DNA of 63,945 nucleotides from positions 1 through 63,945 of the forward strand of contig CAMBZB010000012.1 of assembly GCA_945872245.1 (NCBI GenBank). The letters run 5' to 3'. Within the stretch, counting starts at the first letter, position 1. Every line of letters starts with the position of its first letter. The notes below the pieces were generated by a model that saw only the letters and a list, made by a program, of their open reading frames with translations, was not told where the DNA came from and made no database searches. The translations under genes were made by a program, and so were the position numbers. The stretch is from Flavobacterium psychrophilum. Lineage in GTDB: Bacteria; Bacteroidota; Bacteroidia; Flavobacteriales; Flavobacteriaceae. Shown piece by piece: positions 27,413 through 35,974 of the stretch.

Positions 27413-27442
27413 CAAAGGTAGTTTTTATTTTTGAAAATGCAA
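27413..27442 (-). promoter_or_regulatory. rpsO promoter
   Basis: On the minus strand TACCTTTG (27420-27413) matches the -7 element and a TTG (27442-27440) lies 19 bp upstream as the -33 element. Both spacing and sequence fit the Bacteroidota sigma-A consensus. The leader is about 50 nt. Confidence 0.65.
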
Positions 27443-27453
27443 TATTTTTTTAT

Positions 27454-28746
27454 TTATTCTAACCATAAATCTCTGAAGGCTTTATTTTTATCATAATCAT
27501 TGGCTTGTTTTTCGATGTTAAAATAGCGATGCCCACGAGGATCGTTGCCAACACCAGCCAAATAAGCCCAATTGCCCCAATTGCTGCACACATCATAATC
27601 AATTAATTGTTCCTCAAAATAGGCGGCACCAAATCGCCAATCCATATTCAATTCATTGCAAAAATAACTGGCTACATTTTGTCTGCCTCTATTGCTCATG
27701 AAACCGCTAAGTTTCAATTCGATCATATTGGCATTAATAAAATCAGACTGTGTTGTGCCATTTATCCATTGTGAAAGTAATTTTTCATTCAATGATTTTG
27801 AGTTGACTTTGTCGGTTTTGATTCCAGAATATAGGAAAAATTTGGTTTGGTGTTTTTTGAACATAAATCGAAAAAAATCGCGCCATAATAATTCGAAAAC
27901 CAACCAATAAGTGGAGTCGTTTGCGCCAAATTCTTTTTCATATTTTTTAATCTCTTGGTAAATAAATCGTGGCGAAATACAACCCACGGTCAACCAAGCT
28001 GAAAATTTGGATGAATAATTAGCGCCAATCATTCCATTTCGGGTTTCTTTATAAATAGACAAGTTCTTTGTTTCAAAAAAATAATGTTCCAACCTTTTTA
28101 TTGCTTCGGTTTCACCACCTTTAAATTGGATTACAGCACGTGAATCTATTTTTGAAAACGTTACATTTAATTCTTCTAAGGTTGGTAAAATCATTTTTGG
28201 AATTTCTGGAGAATCTATCGCTGTCGGACTTGGCAAAGCATCTTTTATATTGGCTTCTTGTTCTGTCTTTTTTCTGAATACGGTAAAAACATCCGGAATG
28301 TCTTTTATTGAAAATGGTAAATCCTCTGCGCAATACAAGGTGCTGGTGCTGAAAGTTTCCATTTCGCAATATTGTTTAAAAAGCGCTTTTTGTACTGATT
28401 TCTCCGTTTGCTTTTCTTCGTAAGCGACTTCGCGTTTTGCAAAAACTTTTTGCGCTTTGTATTGTTTGGCTATTTTCGGAATTTCAATTTCGGGGTTCCC
28501 TTTTACAATTAATAATCCCGAACCTAATTCACGTAAATTTTTATCCAAATCGATTAAAGATTCCAATAAAAATTGGGCTCTAAAAGCACCTGTTTTTTTG
28601 AATCCGTAAGGAGTGGTTTCGAAATGTGAATCGTCAAAACAATACACCGGAATTACTTGTTCGCTTTGTGCAATTGCTTTGCAAAGTGTCTCATTGTCGG
28701 ACAATCGTAAATCAGTTTTAAACCAAACTAATGCGGTCTTAATCAT
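27454..28746 (-). CDS. Cryptochrome DASH
   Basis: A 430-residue photolyase/cryptochrome protein. The N-terminal Rossmann-like domain begins TALVWFKTDLRLSDN; the C-terminal FAD domain has WLTVGCISPRFIYQEIK and the CRY-DASH pattern SNRGRQNVASYF, DWRFGAAYFEEQLIDYD and SNWGNWAYLAGVGNDPR. CRY-DASH proteins repair cyclobutane dimers mainly in single-stranded DNA and may also signal light. It is the last gene of the operon and overlaps the FeS-type photolyase gene by 4 bp. Confidence 0.93.
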   Translation of the reverse strand: MIKTALVWFKTDLRLSDNETLCKAIAQSEQVIPVYCFDDSHFETTPYGFKKTGAFRAQFLLESLIDLDKNLRELGSGLLIVKGNPEIEIPKIAKQYKAQKVFAKREVAYEEKQTEKSVQKALFKQYCEMETFSTSTLYCAEDLPFSIKDIPDVFTVFRKKTEQEANIKDALPSPTAIDSPEIPKMILPTLEELNVTFSKIDSRAVIQFKGGETEAIKRLEHYFFETKNLSIYKETRNGMIGANYSSKFSAWLTVGCISPRFIYQEIKKYEKEFGANDSTYWLVFELLWRDFFRFMFKKHQTKFFLYSGIKTDKVNSKSLNEKLLSQWINGTTQSDFINANMIELKLSGFMSNRGRQNVASYFCNELNMDWRFGAAYFEEQLIDYDVCSNWGNWAYLAGVGNDPRGHRYFNIEKQANDYDKNKAFRDLWLE

Positions 28747-30278
28747 AATTCGTTGATGTTTTTTAAGTAATAATCAGCTTGCTGCAATAAAGCTACTTTG
28801 TCATCGGGTTTCATTTTTCGCCACACATTATACATCATCCCGATTCGAGGATTCTTGCCTAATTTATCTTCATTTTTATCATAAAAATTCCAATACAAAC
28901 TATTAAACGGACACGCTTTTTCGCCTGTTTTTATGGCTTTTTTATAGAAACAGGAACTACAATAATGACTCATTTTGTCAATATAGGCAGCGGAACTCAC
29001 ATAGGGTTTTGTTCCCACAATTCCGCCATCGGCAAACTGACTCATTCCGCGTGTATTGGTAATTTCGACCCATTCGATGGCATCAATATATATTCCCAAA
29101 TACCAAGCGTCGACTTCGTCAGGATGAACTCCTGCCAATAGTGCAAAATTCCCCGTTATCATTAGCCGTTGAATATGATGCGCATAAGAAAAATTTAGGG
29201 ATTGATTTATGGCATCTTTCAAGCAATTCATTTTGGTTTTTCCGGTCCAAAACCAATCGGGTAAATTATTTTCATTGTTGAAATAATTCAAAGTAGCATA
29301 ATCGGGCATTTTGTTCCAATAAATACCTCGCATGTATTCGCGCCAGCCAATGATTTGACGAACAAAACCTTCTAGCTGATTGTATTCGATTTCGTCAGGG
29401 CGATTTTCCCATTCTAAAATAGCCCGATTGATAACTTCGGATGGCGAAATCATTTTTGTATTCATCGAAAAAGAAATCCGCGCATGATACAAGGACCATT
29501 CGTTGGGTGTCATGGCATCTTGATAACTCCCGAAAAGAGACAAACATTCGGTAGCGAAAAAATCTAATAGTTCTAATGATTGGGTTCTAGTTGTTGGCCA
29601 AACAAAATTTTCGGCGTCGATGTTTCCGATAGTTTTAATGTTGGTTTTATTGATTTCCGAAACAATTTCCGAAACATCATTATTAAAAACTAGGGGAGGA
29701 GTGGGCTTGTGGTCTTTGGGTAATTTTTTGCGGTTTTCTCCGTCATAATTCCATTTTCCTGTCAAGGGCTTGTCGCCTTGCATCAACACATTGTGCTTTT
29801 TTCGCATCATGTGATAAAAACTTTCCATCAAAAATGTTTTTTTGCCTTCAAAGAAATCGCCCAATTCATTTCGGGAACTCATAAAATGTTCCGAATCAAC
29901 CACGGAAGTTGTAATACCAAGCGTTTTGCAAAAGTGCTGAAGTAACTCGTCTAATCGATATTCGTCGGGTAATTGGTATTCAAAATGGGTAAATTGTTGT
30001 TTTTCGATTAAATACTGAATATTCGTATCAAAGGATTGCAAATTGGTTGCATCATTTAAATGAAAATAAATGATGTTATGATTTTTAGATTTTAATTCCT
30101 CTGCGAAATTTCGCATTGCCGAAAAAAATCCTGCAATTTTTTGGATATGATGTGTGGTATAATCAGTTTCGGAACGAATTTCCATCATAACATAAGTAAT
30201 GGAATCGTCGTTCGTTTGAAACCAGGAATGATTTCTGTTCAATTGATCGCCGAGAATTAGTCTTAGAGTTTTTGACAT
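28743..30278 (-). CDS. Iron-sulfur bacterial cryptochrome/(6-4) photolyase (FeS-BCP, PhrB-like)
   Basis: A 511-residue member of the prokaryotic (6-4) photolyase class. The N-terminus RLILGDQLNRNHSW and the FAD domain with GWREYMRGIYW are typical. Four cysteines, C352, C440, C443 and C456, have the spacing I recall for the 4Fe-4S ligands of Agrobacterium PhrB (350, 438, 441, 454), so the cluster should be intact. It repairs (6-4) photoproducts, normally with a ribolumazine antenna. It lies 58 bp downstream of the DUF2256 gene, with a tandem octamer repeat in the gap. Confidence 0.92.
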   Translation of the reverse strand: MSKTLRLILGDQLNRNHSWFQTNDDSITYVMMEIRSETDYTTHHIQKIAGFFSAMRNFAEELKSKNHNIIYFHLNDATNLQSFDTNIQYLIEKQQFTHFEYQLPDEYRLDELLQHFCKTLGITTSVVDSEHFMSSRNELGDFFEGKKTFLMESFYHMMRKKHNVLMQGDKPLTGKWNYDGENRKKLPKDHKPTPPLVFNNDVSEIVSEINKTNIKTIGNIDAENFVWPTTRTQSLELLDFFATECLSLFGSYQDAMTPNEWSLYHARISFSMNTKMISPSEVINRAILEWENRPDEIEYNQLEGFVRQIIGWREYMRGIYWNKMPDYATLNYFNNENNLPDWFWTGKTKMNCLKDAINQSLNFSYAHHIQRLMITGNFALLAGVHPDEVDAWYLGIYIDAIEWVEITNTRGMSQFADGGIVGTKPYVSSAAYIDKMSHYCSSCFYKKAIKTGEKACPFNSLYWNFYDKNEDKLGKNPRIGMMYNVWRKMKPDDKVALLQQADYYLKNINEL

Positions 30279-30310
30279 TTTGTTATTTTTATATAAAGAT
30301 TACACTGATT

Positions 30311-30350
30311 TTTCAATCTTTCAATCTTTCAATCTTTCAATCTTTCAATT
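30311..30350. repeat. Tandem octamer repeat, five copies
   Basis: Five head-to-tail copies of TTTCAATC (plus strand; the last ends in T) span exactly 40 bp. The first copies met on the minus strand encode the last residues and the TGA stop of the DUF2256 gene; the rest form the leader of the FeS-photolyase gene. Such repeats can change copy number by slippage. Confidence 0.9.
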
Positions 30351-30483
30351 TGTTATTTCTACATTTATCACTGCAATATTTCACCTCGTGCCAAACTTTT
30401 TCCCATTTTTTGCGCCAAGCGAAAGGTTTTTGGCAAACTAGACAAACTTTATTGGGTAGGTTTTGTTTTTTAACACCTTTCAT
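30337..30483 (-). CDS. DUF2256 small zinc-ribbon protein
   Basis: A 48-residue protein. It starts at the ATG overlapping the stop of the DUF2071 gene (ATGA, 4 bp) and ends at a TGA formed inside the octamer repeat. The DUF2256 pattern is clear: [20 protein letters not shown], then W-x5-YCSDKC. Four cysteines (14, 17, 37, 41) could bind one zinc. The function is unknown; the family often lies next to cryptochrome/photolyase genes, as here. Its size puts it below usual gene-calling limits. Confidence 0.9.
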   Translation of the reverse strand: MKGVKKQNLPNKVCLVCQKPFAWRKKWEKVWHEVKYCSDKCRNNKLKD

Positions 30484-31202
30484 AATCGATTTATTTTTGT
30501 TCTTTTCCATTCAATTCCCACTGCTGATCCTTCGGCAATGAAAACGGCTCCGGGTTTTGTTTGATTCAAAATCGAAAATGATTTCCCGTACATCGCCTCA
30601 AAATCACATTCTATATTGTAATCCATAACTTGATTTACTTTCCAGCATGGATGTTGCAATTTGTATTCCTCGGTTTTATTAGGGGCAATTTTGGTATAAC
30701 CATAATAATGCTCGTAGATAAAACTTTCAAGTGAATTTGCTTTCATCTTTTCAGATGTATTAGATGTTGTTACGGCAATAAAATTCCATTTTTTATTAAC
30801 CAACCATTCGAATATCACTTTTCTCGAAGTTTTTTCAATAATGATCTCGTGCTTTGTTGGCACAACGGTGTAATGTTCGTTGTATAATTTATTGGCAACC
30901 CAAGCCACAATGGGATAGGGAATGGTTTCGTTGATAAAAACTACACCACGTTTTATAAAATCCCCCTCTTTCCTTTTCACGTAAAAACGTAAATTAATTT
31001 CTTCAAAATTTCCAAAAAACGGAATAGGAATGTTAAATAATTTCGTATCCTTAAACATAAATCCCACCAAACTGATATAACATTTTCCGTTGTATAAATC
31101 GAATTCTACTCCTTTTGGCAAATAAGGTTTTAAAATAGTTGGGTCAATTTCATAGTTTGCCATTATGATGTTTTCCCAATTTGCTTTTAAGAATATTGCC
31201 AT
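30480..31202 (-). CDS. DUF2071 (YqjF-like) protein
   Basis: A 240-residue protein of the DUF2071 family, an acetoacetate-decarboxylase-like fold. Typical blocks are the N-terminal [34 protein letters not shown] and [18 protein letters not shown]. The biochemical role is unknown. The ATG overlaps the stop of the upstream photolyase by one base (TAATG) and its own stop overlaps the DUF2256 start by 4 bp, so it is tightly coupled to the photorepair genes. Confidence 0.88.
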   Translation of the reverse strand: MAIFLKANWENIIMANYEIDPTILKPYLPKGVEFDLYNGKCYISLVGFMFKDTKLFNIPIPFFGNFEEINLRFYVKRKEGDFIKRGVVFINETIPYPIVAWVANKLYNEHYTVVPTKHEIIIEKTSRKVIFEWLVNKKWNFIAVTTSNTSEKMKANSLESFIYEHYYGYTKIAPNKTEEYKLQHPCWKVNQVMDYNIECDFEAMYGKSFSILNQTKPGAVFIAEGSAVGIEWKRTKINRL

Positions 31203-32692
31203 TATTGTGTTTTCTTTTTTGTTTTTCGATTTGGATTGCTCACGTGTTTTTTTAATATCCGAGCCCCTTCGGTTTTAACTTCGTCTTTTTTGCGAAAACT
31301 CCACACAATATCACTGGCGAATTTTCGGGTTTCTTCAATGTTTACCATTGGTGCAGGATAATCTTCTCCAATTTTGCAATTGTAAAATTGTTGTTCCATT
31401 TCGTTCATTTTCCATGGTTCATGAAGTAAATGAATTGGAACTTCAGCCAATTCGGGGACCCATTGCTTGATGAAAATACCTTCAGAATCGTGTTCTTCTG
31501 AATTTTTGATTGGGTTGTATATTCGAATCGTATTAATACCCGTTGTGCCCGATTGCATTTGGATTTGTGGATAATGAATGCCAGGTTCGTAATCTAAAAA
31601 TTGTCGTGCAAGGAAATGAAGTTCACGCCAATCTTGCCATAAATTGAAAGTGAAAAAAGAAACCACCATCGCTCGCATTCTAAAATTGATATACCCAGTT
31701 GCGACTAGGCATCGCATACAGGCATCAACAATAGGAACGCCCGTTTTGCCTTCTTGCCAAGCTCTAATGTAGGTTTCGTTTTTGGGTTTGACCAATGAAT
31801 CGTATGCCCGATTTACATTTTCAAACTCCATCCGACATTCGTCTTCAAATTTTTGCATAAAATGACAATGCCAATGCAAACGTGATACAAAATTGAGAAT
31901 CGCCCTTTTGTTTTTTGAGGTTTCATAAAACTGATTGGTATATTGATACACCATTCGCATGCTAATGTTTCCGTAGGCTAAATAAGGCGACAATCGGCTA
32001 CAGCCTTTTCGACTCAAGGAAGGTTTTGAAATGTGTTTGCTGTAATTGACATAGCGCTCCTTTACAAAATTGTCTAAATACCGCCAGGCTAAATTTTCTC
32101 CACCTTGCTGAAAATTTTTATTGGGTGTTATAATTTCATTTGGCAAAGGTTTGCCTTTTAAAGCTTCGTAAAAATCATTATCTAAAGAAATCAAATTTAA
32201 ATCTGATTCTTTTACAATTTTTGGAGTGGCTCGCATTACATCTTCCCAGCGTTTGTCCCAATTTTGACGCGATTTTAGTTTTCGGATGACGCCGTGCAGT
32301 TGAAATTGGTTCCAAACAATATTGTTTTCCTGAAAAAAATCCTGCATGGCAATATCTCTATCAAAAGTGAGTTTGTTGCCAATTTCCTGATGCGAAAAAA
32401 CGGTTTGAATATCGAAATGTTCCATTATTTCTAAAAAAACGGTTTTCACTTCACTATGAAAAAAGTATAATTTAGCATTTAAAACAGTTAATTTTTTTTG
32501 TAAATCTTGAAGAGACTCGTAAATAAATCTCCAATGTCTTACATCGGCATCATCATAATTCATAACCGATGGTTCAAAAAAATAGACCAGCAGTAAAGGT
32601 ATTCCAGCTTGATTTGCGTTAAATAAAGCTTCGTTGTCAATGAAACGTAGATCTCGTTTGAACCAAACAATATTTACAGTTTTTTTAGTCAA
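31202..32692 (-). CDS. Photolyase/cryptochrome family protein (subclass unassigned)
   Basis: A 496-residue protein with the N-terminal antenna domain ([18 protein letters not shown]) and the C-terminal FAD domain ([54 protein letters not shown], the last including part of the electron-transfer tryptophan region). It is neither CRY-DASH nor FeS-type. It could be a class I CPD photolyase-like or a cryptochrome-like subgroup found mainly in Bacteroidota; I cannot decide from the sequence alone. A basic C-terminal tail (NRKTKKKTQ) is present. It starts 25 bp after the DUF2452 gene. Confidence 0.88.
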   Translation of the reverse strand: MTKKTVNIVWFKRDLRFIDNEALFNANQAGIPLLLVYFFEPSVMNYDDADVRHWRFIYESLQDLQKKLTVLNAKLYFFHSEVKTVFLEIMEHFDIQTVFSHQEIGNKLTFDRDIAMQDFFQENNIVWNQFQLHGVIRKLKSRQNWDKRWEDVMRATPKIVKESDLNLISLDNDFYEALKGKPLPNEIITPNKNFQQGGENLAWRYLDNFVKERYVNYSKHISKPSLSRKGCSRLSPYLAYGNISMRMVYQYTNQFYETSKNKRAILNFVSRLHWHCHFMQKFEDECRMEFENVNRAYDSLVKPKNETYIRAWQEGKTGVPIVDACMRCLVATGYINFRMRAMVVSFFTFNLWQDWRELHFLARQFLDYEPGIHYPQIQMQSGTTGINTIRIYNPIKNSEEHDSEGIFIKQWVPELAEVPIHLLHEPWKMNEMEQQFYNCKIGEDYPAPMVNIEETRKFASDIVWSFRKKDEVKTEGARILKKHVSNPNRKTKKKTQ

Positions 32693-32717
32693 TTGGGCTG
32701 CCTTTCCTGAATTTTTT

Positions 32718-33116
32718 TTAGTTTACGATAACCCATTTTTTATCGCTATTGAGTCTGAATGTGGCAATGTGTTCTTTGTTCCATTCTTGAGGTGAAATTA
32801 GCGACAAAAAATAGGTGTGATCTTCTGCAATGTAGAGGTGATAAATTTCGCCAATAACAGGTTCAAACGAGAATTTCGCATTGTATACCAATTCGTTCCA
32901 CTCGTATTCTTCCATCAACATTTGATATTGAATTTTAAGTTCATTGAACTTGTTTTCAAACTCTTTGTTTACATTGCTAATCCCTCTGTTTTTCCAAGAT
33001 ACAACGTCATTAATTTTTATAACCGGCGCGCCAACACTGGTTCCATAAGGCAAAATATTGGCATTGTATCCGCTTTCTTTGGAATATACAATATTATCTG
33101 GTTTTTCTTTTTCCAT
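32718..33116 (-). CDS. DUF2452 protein
   Basis: A 132-residue cytoplasmic protein of unknown function. The conserved start ([20 protein letters not shown]) and SVGAPVIK identify DUF2452, a family that recurs in Bacteroidota. No signal peptide, membrane segment or cysteine is seen. It lies 6 bp after the first gene of the operon and 25 bp before the photolyase gene. A role linked to light or DNA repair is only inferred from this position. Confidence 0.8.
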   Translation of the reverse strand: MEKEKPDNIVYSKESGYNANILPYGTSVGAPVIKINDVVSWKNRGISNVNKEFENKFNELKIQYQMLMEEYEWNELVYNAKFSFEPVIGEIYHLYIAEDHTYFLSLISPQEWNKEHIATFRLNSDKKWVIVN

Positions 33117-33122
33117 TTTTGA

Positions 33123-33413
33123 TTACCGTTTGGCTATTTTGTTATTCGATATGGCTCTCTGCATGGTGCATTTAAATCGGTCAATACCTTCAACACGTTT
33201 GGCAAGATGCTTGGTTTTGCAATTTTCAACACGCTTTCGCCAAAGTTTGTAACTTGAAAATTTAAGTTCTTTTTTCATTAACGCTTTTACGTCAGCTTCT
33301 GCTAATCCGAATTGAAACTTTATGGCGTCAAATGGGGTTCGGTCTTCCCAGGCCATTTCAATAATTCGGTCAATTGCAATTTCGTCTAAGTCTGTTTTTT
33401 GTGAAACTGGCAT
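33123..33413 (-). CDS. TIGR03643-type small protein, first gene of photolyase operon
   Basis: A 96-residue basic protein. The region IDRIIEMAWEDRTPFDAIKF and SSYKLWRKRVE matches the small uncharacterised family I know as TIGR03643; the look is of a helix-turn-helix-like DNA-binding fold, but this is not shown. I chose the ATG at 33413; an alternative 12 codons upstream would place the coding region inside the inverted repeat and promoter. First gene of the operon, preceded by an 11-bp inverted repeat. Confidence 0.75.
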   Translation of the reverse strand: MPVSQKTDLDEIAIDRIIEMAWEDRTPFDAIKFQFGLAEADVKALMKKELKFSSYKLWRKRVENCKTKHLAKRVEGIDRFKCTMQRAISNNKIAKR

Positions 33414-33414
33414 T

Positions 33415-33454
33415 ATTTTGTTTAAATTAAATGTAATAAAGTTAAACAAAATTA
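33415..33454 (-). promoter_or_regulatory. Inverted-repeat operator overlapping the photolyase-operon promoter
   Basis: ATTTTGTTTAA at 33415-33425 and TTAAACAAAAT at 33442-33452 form perfect 11-bp arms around 16 bp. On the minus strand TAATTTTG at 33454-33447 is an exact -7 element and overlaps one arm. An operator for a dimeric regulator is the simplest reading; LitR/CarH-type light regulators are one candidate, by inference. Confidence 0.6.
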
Positions 33455-33491
33455 AGCAATTTGATTTGAAATTCCATTAAGTATTGGAAAT

Positions 33492-33528
33492 AAAAAAATC
33501 CGTCACTTAGTTTTGAGTAACGGATTTT
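33492..33528 (-). terminator. Rho-independent terminator after the GAF gene
   Basis: On the minus strand AAAATCCGTTACT pairs with AGTGACGGATTTT with one G-U pair, followed by a T run. Confidence 0.8.
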
Positions 33529-33549
33529 GAAAATAATGGTTGGTTTTTA

Positions 33550-34005
33550 TTAAAAAAGCGCAGCCACTTGTTGGTTTACAAACTCCAAAAACCGTTCGTC
33601 AGCCTCTGTAAATGGATCTAAAACATGACTATCAATGTCGATTTGCCCAATATTTTTGCCATTTACAAATAATGGGACTACGATTTCTGACTTTACCGTA
33701 AAGCTACAAGCAATATAATTGTCTTGTGCTGTAACATCAGGAACCACAAAGTTCTCGTTTGAAACTGCCACTTGGCCACAAATCCCTTTCCCGAAAGGGA
33801 TAACAGTATGGTCTGTTGGAGCTCCTACATAAGGCCCAAGATGAAGTGTTTTGGCTTCGGGATTGGCAAAATAAAAACCAACCCAGTTGTAGTAATTAAT
33901 AGAGTCTTGTAGCATCTGGCAAATTTTCAAAAGTTTTTCCTCTCTTGAAATCACGGAATCTGAAGTAATTTTTGTTATTTTTGGTTTTAATTTTTCAAAA
34001 GTCAT
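33550..34005 (-). CDS. GAF-domain protein, free methionine-(R)-sulfoxide reductase-like
   Basis: A 151-residue protein that is a single GAF domain of the fRMsr/MsrC kind. YYNWVGFYFANPE, PFGKGICGQVA, DNYIACS and SEIVVPLFVNGKNIGQIDID are shared with that family, which reduces free methionine-R-sulfoxide. E. coli MsrC has three relevant cysteines; here the GICG and YIAC cysteines are present, while the first, a few residues before GICG, is replaced (segment HTVIPFGKG). The catalytic cysteine of the YIAC site is retained, so activity is possible with a two-cysteine cycle. It diverges from xrtF. Confidence 0.85.
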   Translation of the reverse strand: MTFEKLKPKITKITSDSVISREEKLLKICQMLQDSINYYNWVGFYFANPEAKTLHLGPYVGAPTDHTVIPFGKGICGQVAVSNENFVVPDVTAQDNYIACSFTVKSEIVVPLFVNGKNIGQIDIDSHVLDPFTEADERFLEFVNQQVAALF

Positions 34006-34075
34006 GTTCTTGATTTTTATGTAAAAGTATTTAAATGGGACTGTCTAATTTTATAAATGTATTAAAAATTAAATT

Positions 34076-34633
34076 TTGAAAAAGTATTTAATTCTCTACA
34101 AACCATTTTTGCTATTTTTAGGGAAGTTTTTGTTGAGCTATTTACTTTTGACTTTTGTTTATGAAAGTTATCTCAGTCAATTTGATGTCAAGAAATTGGA
34201 GATTGACGGGATTACTCAATTGGTTGCAAAACAGACGAAAGATTTAATGTTTTTTTTTCATCAGGATGCTACTATCGAGGCAAATAAAATAGAACTAGGA
34301 ATCAAATTTTTTTACAATCAAAGATTTATAGCTCGAATAATTGAAGGCTGTAACGGCGTGAATGTTATTATTTTGTTTGTTTCTTTTGTGATTGCCTTTT
34401 CAGGAAAAATAAAAGCAACCCTTTTATATATAATTGGCGGTAGTTTGCTTATTTATATTTTGAATTTGATTAGAATTGCACTTTTATGTGTTTTGATGTA
34501 TCATTTTCCCAAACAGCAACATTTTTTGCACGGAGTGTTTTTTCCGTTATTTATATATGGAGTTGTTTTTATGTTATGGTTAATTTGGATACGTAAATTT
34601 TCATTGTATGCGAAAACAGCTATTAAATCATAA
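34076..34633 (+). CDS. xrtF: Exosortase family protein XrtF
   Basis: A 185-residue multi-pass membrane protein of the exosortase/archaeosortase family. The transpeptidase-like triad is visible: C92 (EGCNGVN), R133 (NLIRIALL) and H152 (FLHGVFFP). Exosortases cleave and reattach proteins carrying C-terminal sorting tails; XrtF is the flavobacterial type. Start is a TTG, as no ATG precedes the first membrane segment in frame. It overlaps its partner gene by 26 bp. No substrate with a sorting tail is evident in the window. Confidence 0.9.
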   Translation: MKKYLILYKPFLLFLGKFLLSYLLLTFVYESYLSQFDVKKLEIDGITQLVAKQTKDLMFFFHQDATIEANKIELGIKFFYNQRFIARIIEGCNGVNVIILFVSFVIAFSGKIKATLLYIIGGSLLIYILNLIRIALLCVLMYHFPKQQHFLHGVFFPLFIYGVVFMLWLIWIRKFSLYAKTAIKS

Positions 34634-35051
34634 ACTTAGAATTGCCTTGGCAATGATGCTAGTTCTCTTGTTGGTTCTCATAAGAACCTACGAGGACAGA
34701 CTGTTTTATGATCCTTTTTTGAGTTATTTCAAAACCGATTATTATAATTTGCCCTTACCGGAACTGAATAATATCCAATTGTTTTTCGGATTGGTTTTAA
34801 GGTATTTTCTAAATTCAAGCCTATCTTTAGCCATAATTTATGTTTTGTTTAAAGATATTGAAGCGGTCAAATTTGCTTCAATATTGTATCTTATCTTTTT
34901 CACGCTACTCATCCTCGCTCTATTTTTGGTGCTTTCTTTTTTCGGTGAAACCAATAAAATGACCTTGTTTTATATCCGTCGATTTTTGATTCAACCCATT
35001 TTCTTATTATTGTTTCTGCCAGCATTTTACTATCAAAAGCAAAACGACTAA
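34608..35051 (+). CDS. Exosortase F system-associated membrane protein
   Basis: A 147-residue protein with four or so hydrophobic segments (about 11-23, 55-80, 88-110, 125-140). The N-terminal RTYEDRLFYDPFLSYFKTDY after the first segment is the recognisable part of the family always found next to XrtF. Its role is unknown, presumably in substrate presentation or complex stability. The 26-bp overlap with xrtF supports coupled expression. Confidence 0.85.
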   Translation: MRKQLLNHKLRIALAMMLVLLLVLIRTYEDRLFYDPFLSYFKTDYYNLPLPELNNIQLFFGLVLRYFLNSSLSLAIIYVLFKDIEAVKFASILYLIFFTLLILALFLVLSFFGETNKMTLFYIRRFLIQPIFLLLFLPAFYYQKQND

Positions 35052-35109
35052 TCTTTTTTTCGTACCTTTAGTAGACACTTTGATTTAATAACGATTAAAT
35101 CACGTACTA

Positions 35110-35940
35110 ATGAAAATAGTAAAACATTCCGGAAACATTGTTGACTATAATCCATCAAAACTCGAGCAATCACTTATGAAATCTGGTGCAAGCCAAAGGG
35201 TTGTGAAAACTATTTTAGAGGCTATTGAAAAGGAAATTTACGAAGGTATTTCTACCAAGCAAATCTACAAAATGGCATTCGGATTGTTGAAGAAAGTCTC
35301 TAATTCTAATGCTGCTAGATATAATTTAAAAGAAGCCATCAGATTATTGGGTCCGGCAGGTTTTTTCTTCGAAAAATATATAGCCTTACTTTTTTCTTCT
35401 GAAAATTATCAAGCGGTAACTAATTTCATTTTACAAGGCAAATGCGTGTCGCATGAGATAGACATATTGGTAAAAAAAGACAGTGCCATTGCCATGATTG
35501 AATGCAAATTTCACATGGGAAAAGACGCCAATTCGGATGTTAAGGTTCCCATGTATATTTTATCTCGATTTAATGACTTGAAAGATAATCGACATACTAT
35601 TTTTACTCGAAACGATACTGTTTCGAAGTGTTGGATTGTTACCAATAACCGGTTTACCACCGATGCCATCGCTTTTGCAAAATGTTCAAAACTAAGTTTG
35701 TTGAGTTGGAATTATCCGGAAAACGATAATTTAAAAACCAAAAACGATACAAATTACCTCTACCCAATAACTTGTTTGACTACTTTGTCCCTCGCCGAAA
35801 AAGACAAATTATTGTTTTTGGATTTAATCTTGGTAAAAGAACTCATAAACAATTCGGAATCTTTAGAAAAAATCGGATTGAGTTCCAATAGAATCAAAAA
35901 CGTTTTAAAAGAAGCCTCGGAATTGTGCAGATACCTATAG
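35110..35940 (+). CDS. ATP-cone plus PD-(D/E)XK nuclease-like protein
   Basis: A 276-residue cytoplasmic protein. Residues 1-90 match the ATP-cone fold (MKIVKHSGNIVDYNPSKLE at the start), the nucleotide-sensing domain of ribonucleotide reductases and NrdR. Residues 95-200 look like an Mrr-type restriction nuclease: H115-E-I-D118, then E131-C-K133, form a plausible PD-(D/E)XK site. The C-terminal 70 residues are helical. It could be a nuclease regulated by ATP/dATP; no substrate is known to me. A beta-CASP gene follows after 34 bp. Confidence 0.8.
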   Translation: MKIVKHSGNIVDYNPSKLEQSLMKSGASQRVVKTILEAIEKEIYEGISTKQIYKMAFGLLKKVSNSNAARYNLKEAIRLLGPAGFFFEKYIALLFSSENYQAVTNFILQGKCVSHEIDILVKKDSAIAMIECKFHMGKDANSDVKVPMYILSRFNDLKDNRHTIFTRNDTVSKCWIVTNNRFTTDAIAFAKCSKLSLLSWNYPENDNLKTKNDTNYLYPITCLTTLSLAEKDKLLFLDLILVKELINNSESLEKIGLSSNRIKNVLKEASELCRYL

Positions 35941-35974
35941 AATTATTGTTTTTTGAATTTTAAATATAGAAATC

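Noticed and set aside
30311..30350. Tandem octamers considered as a CRISPR array
   Set aside because: The units are 8 bp without spacers and there are no cas genes.
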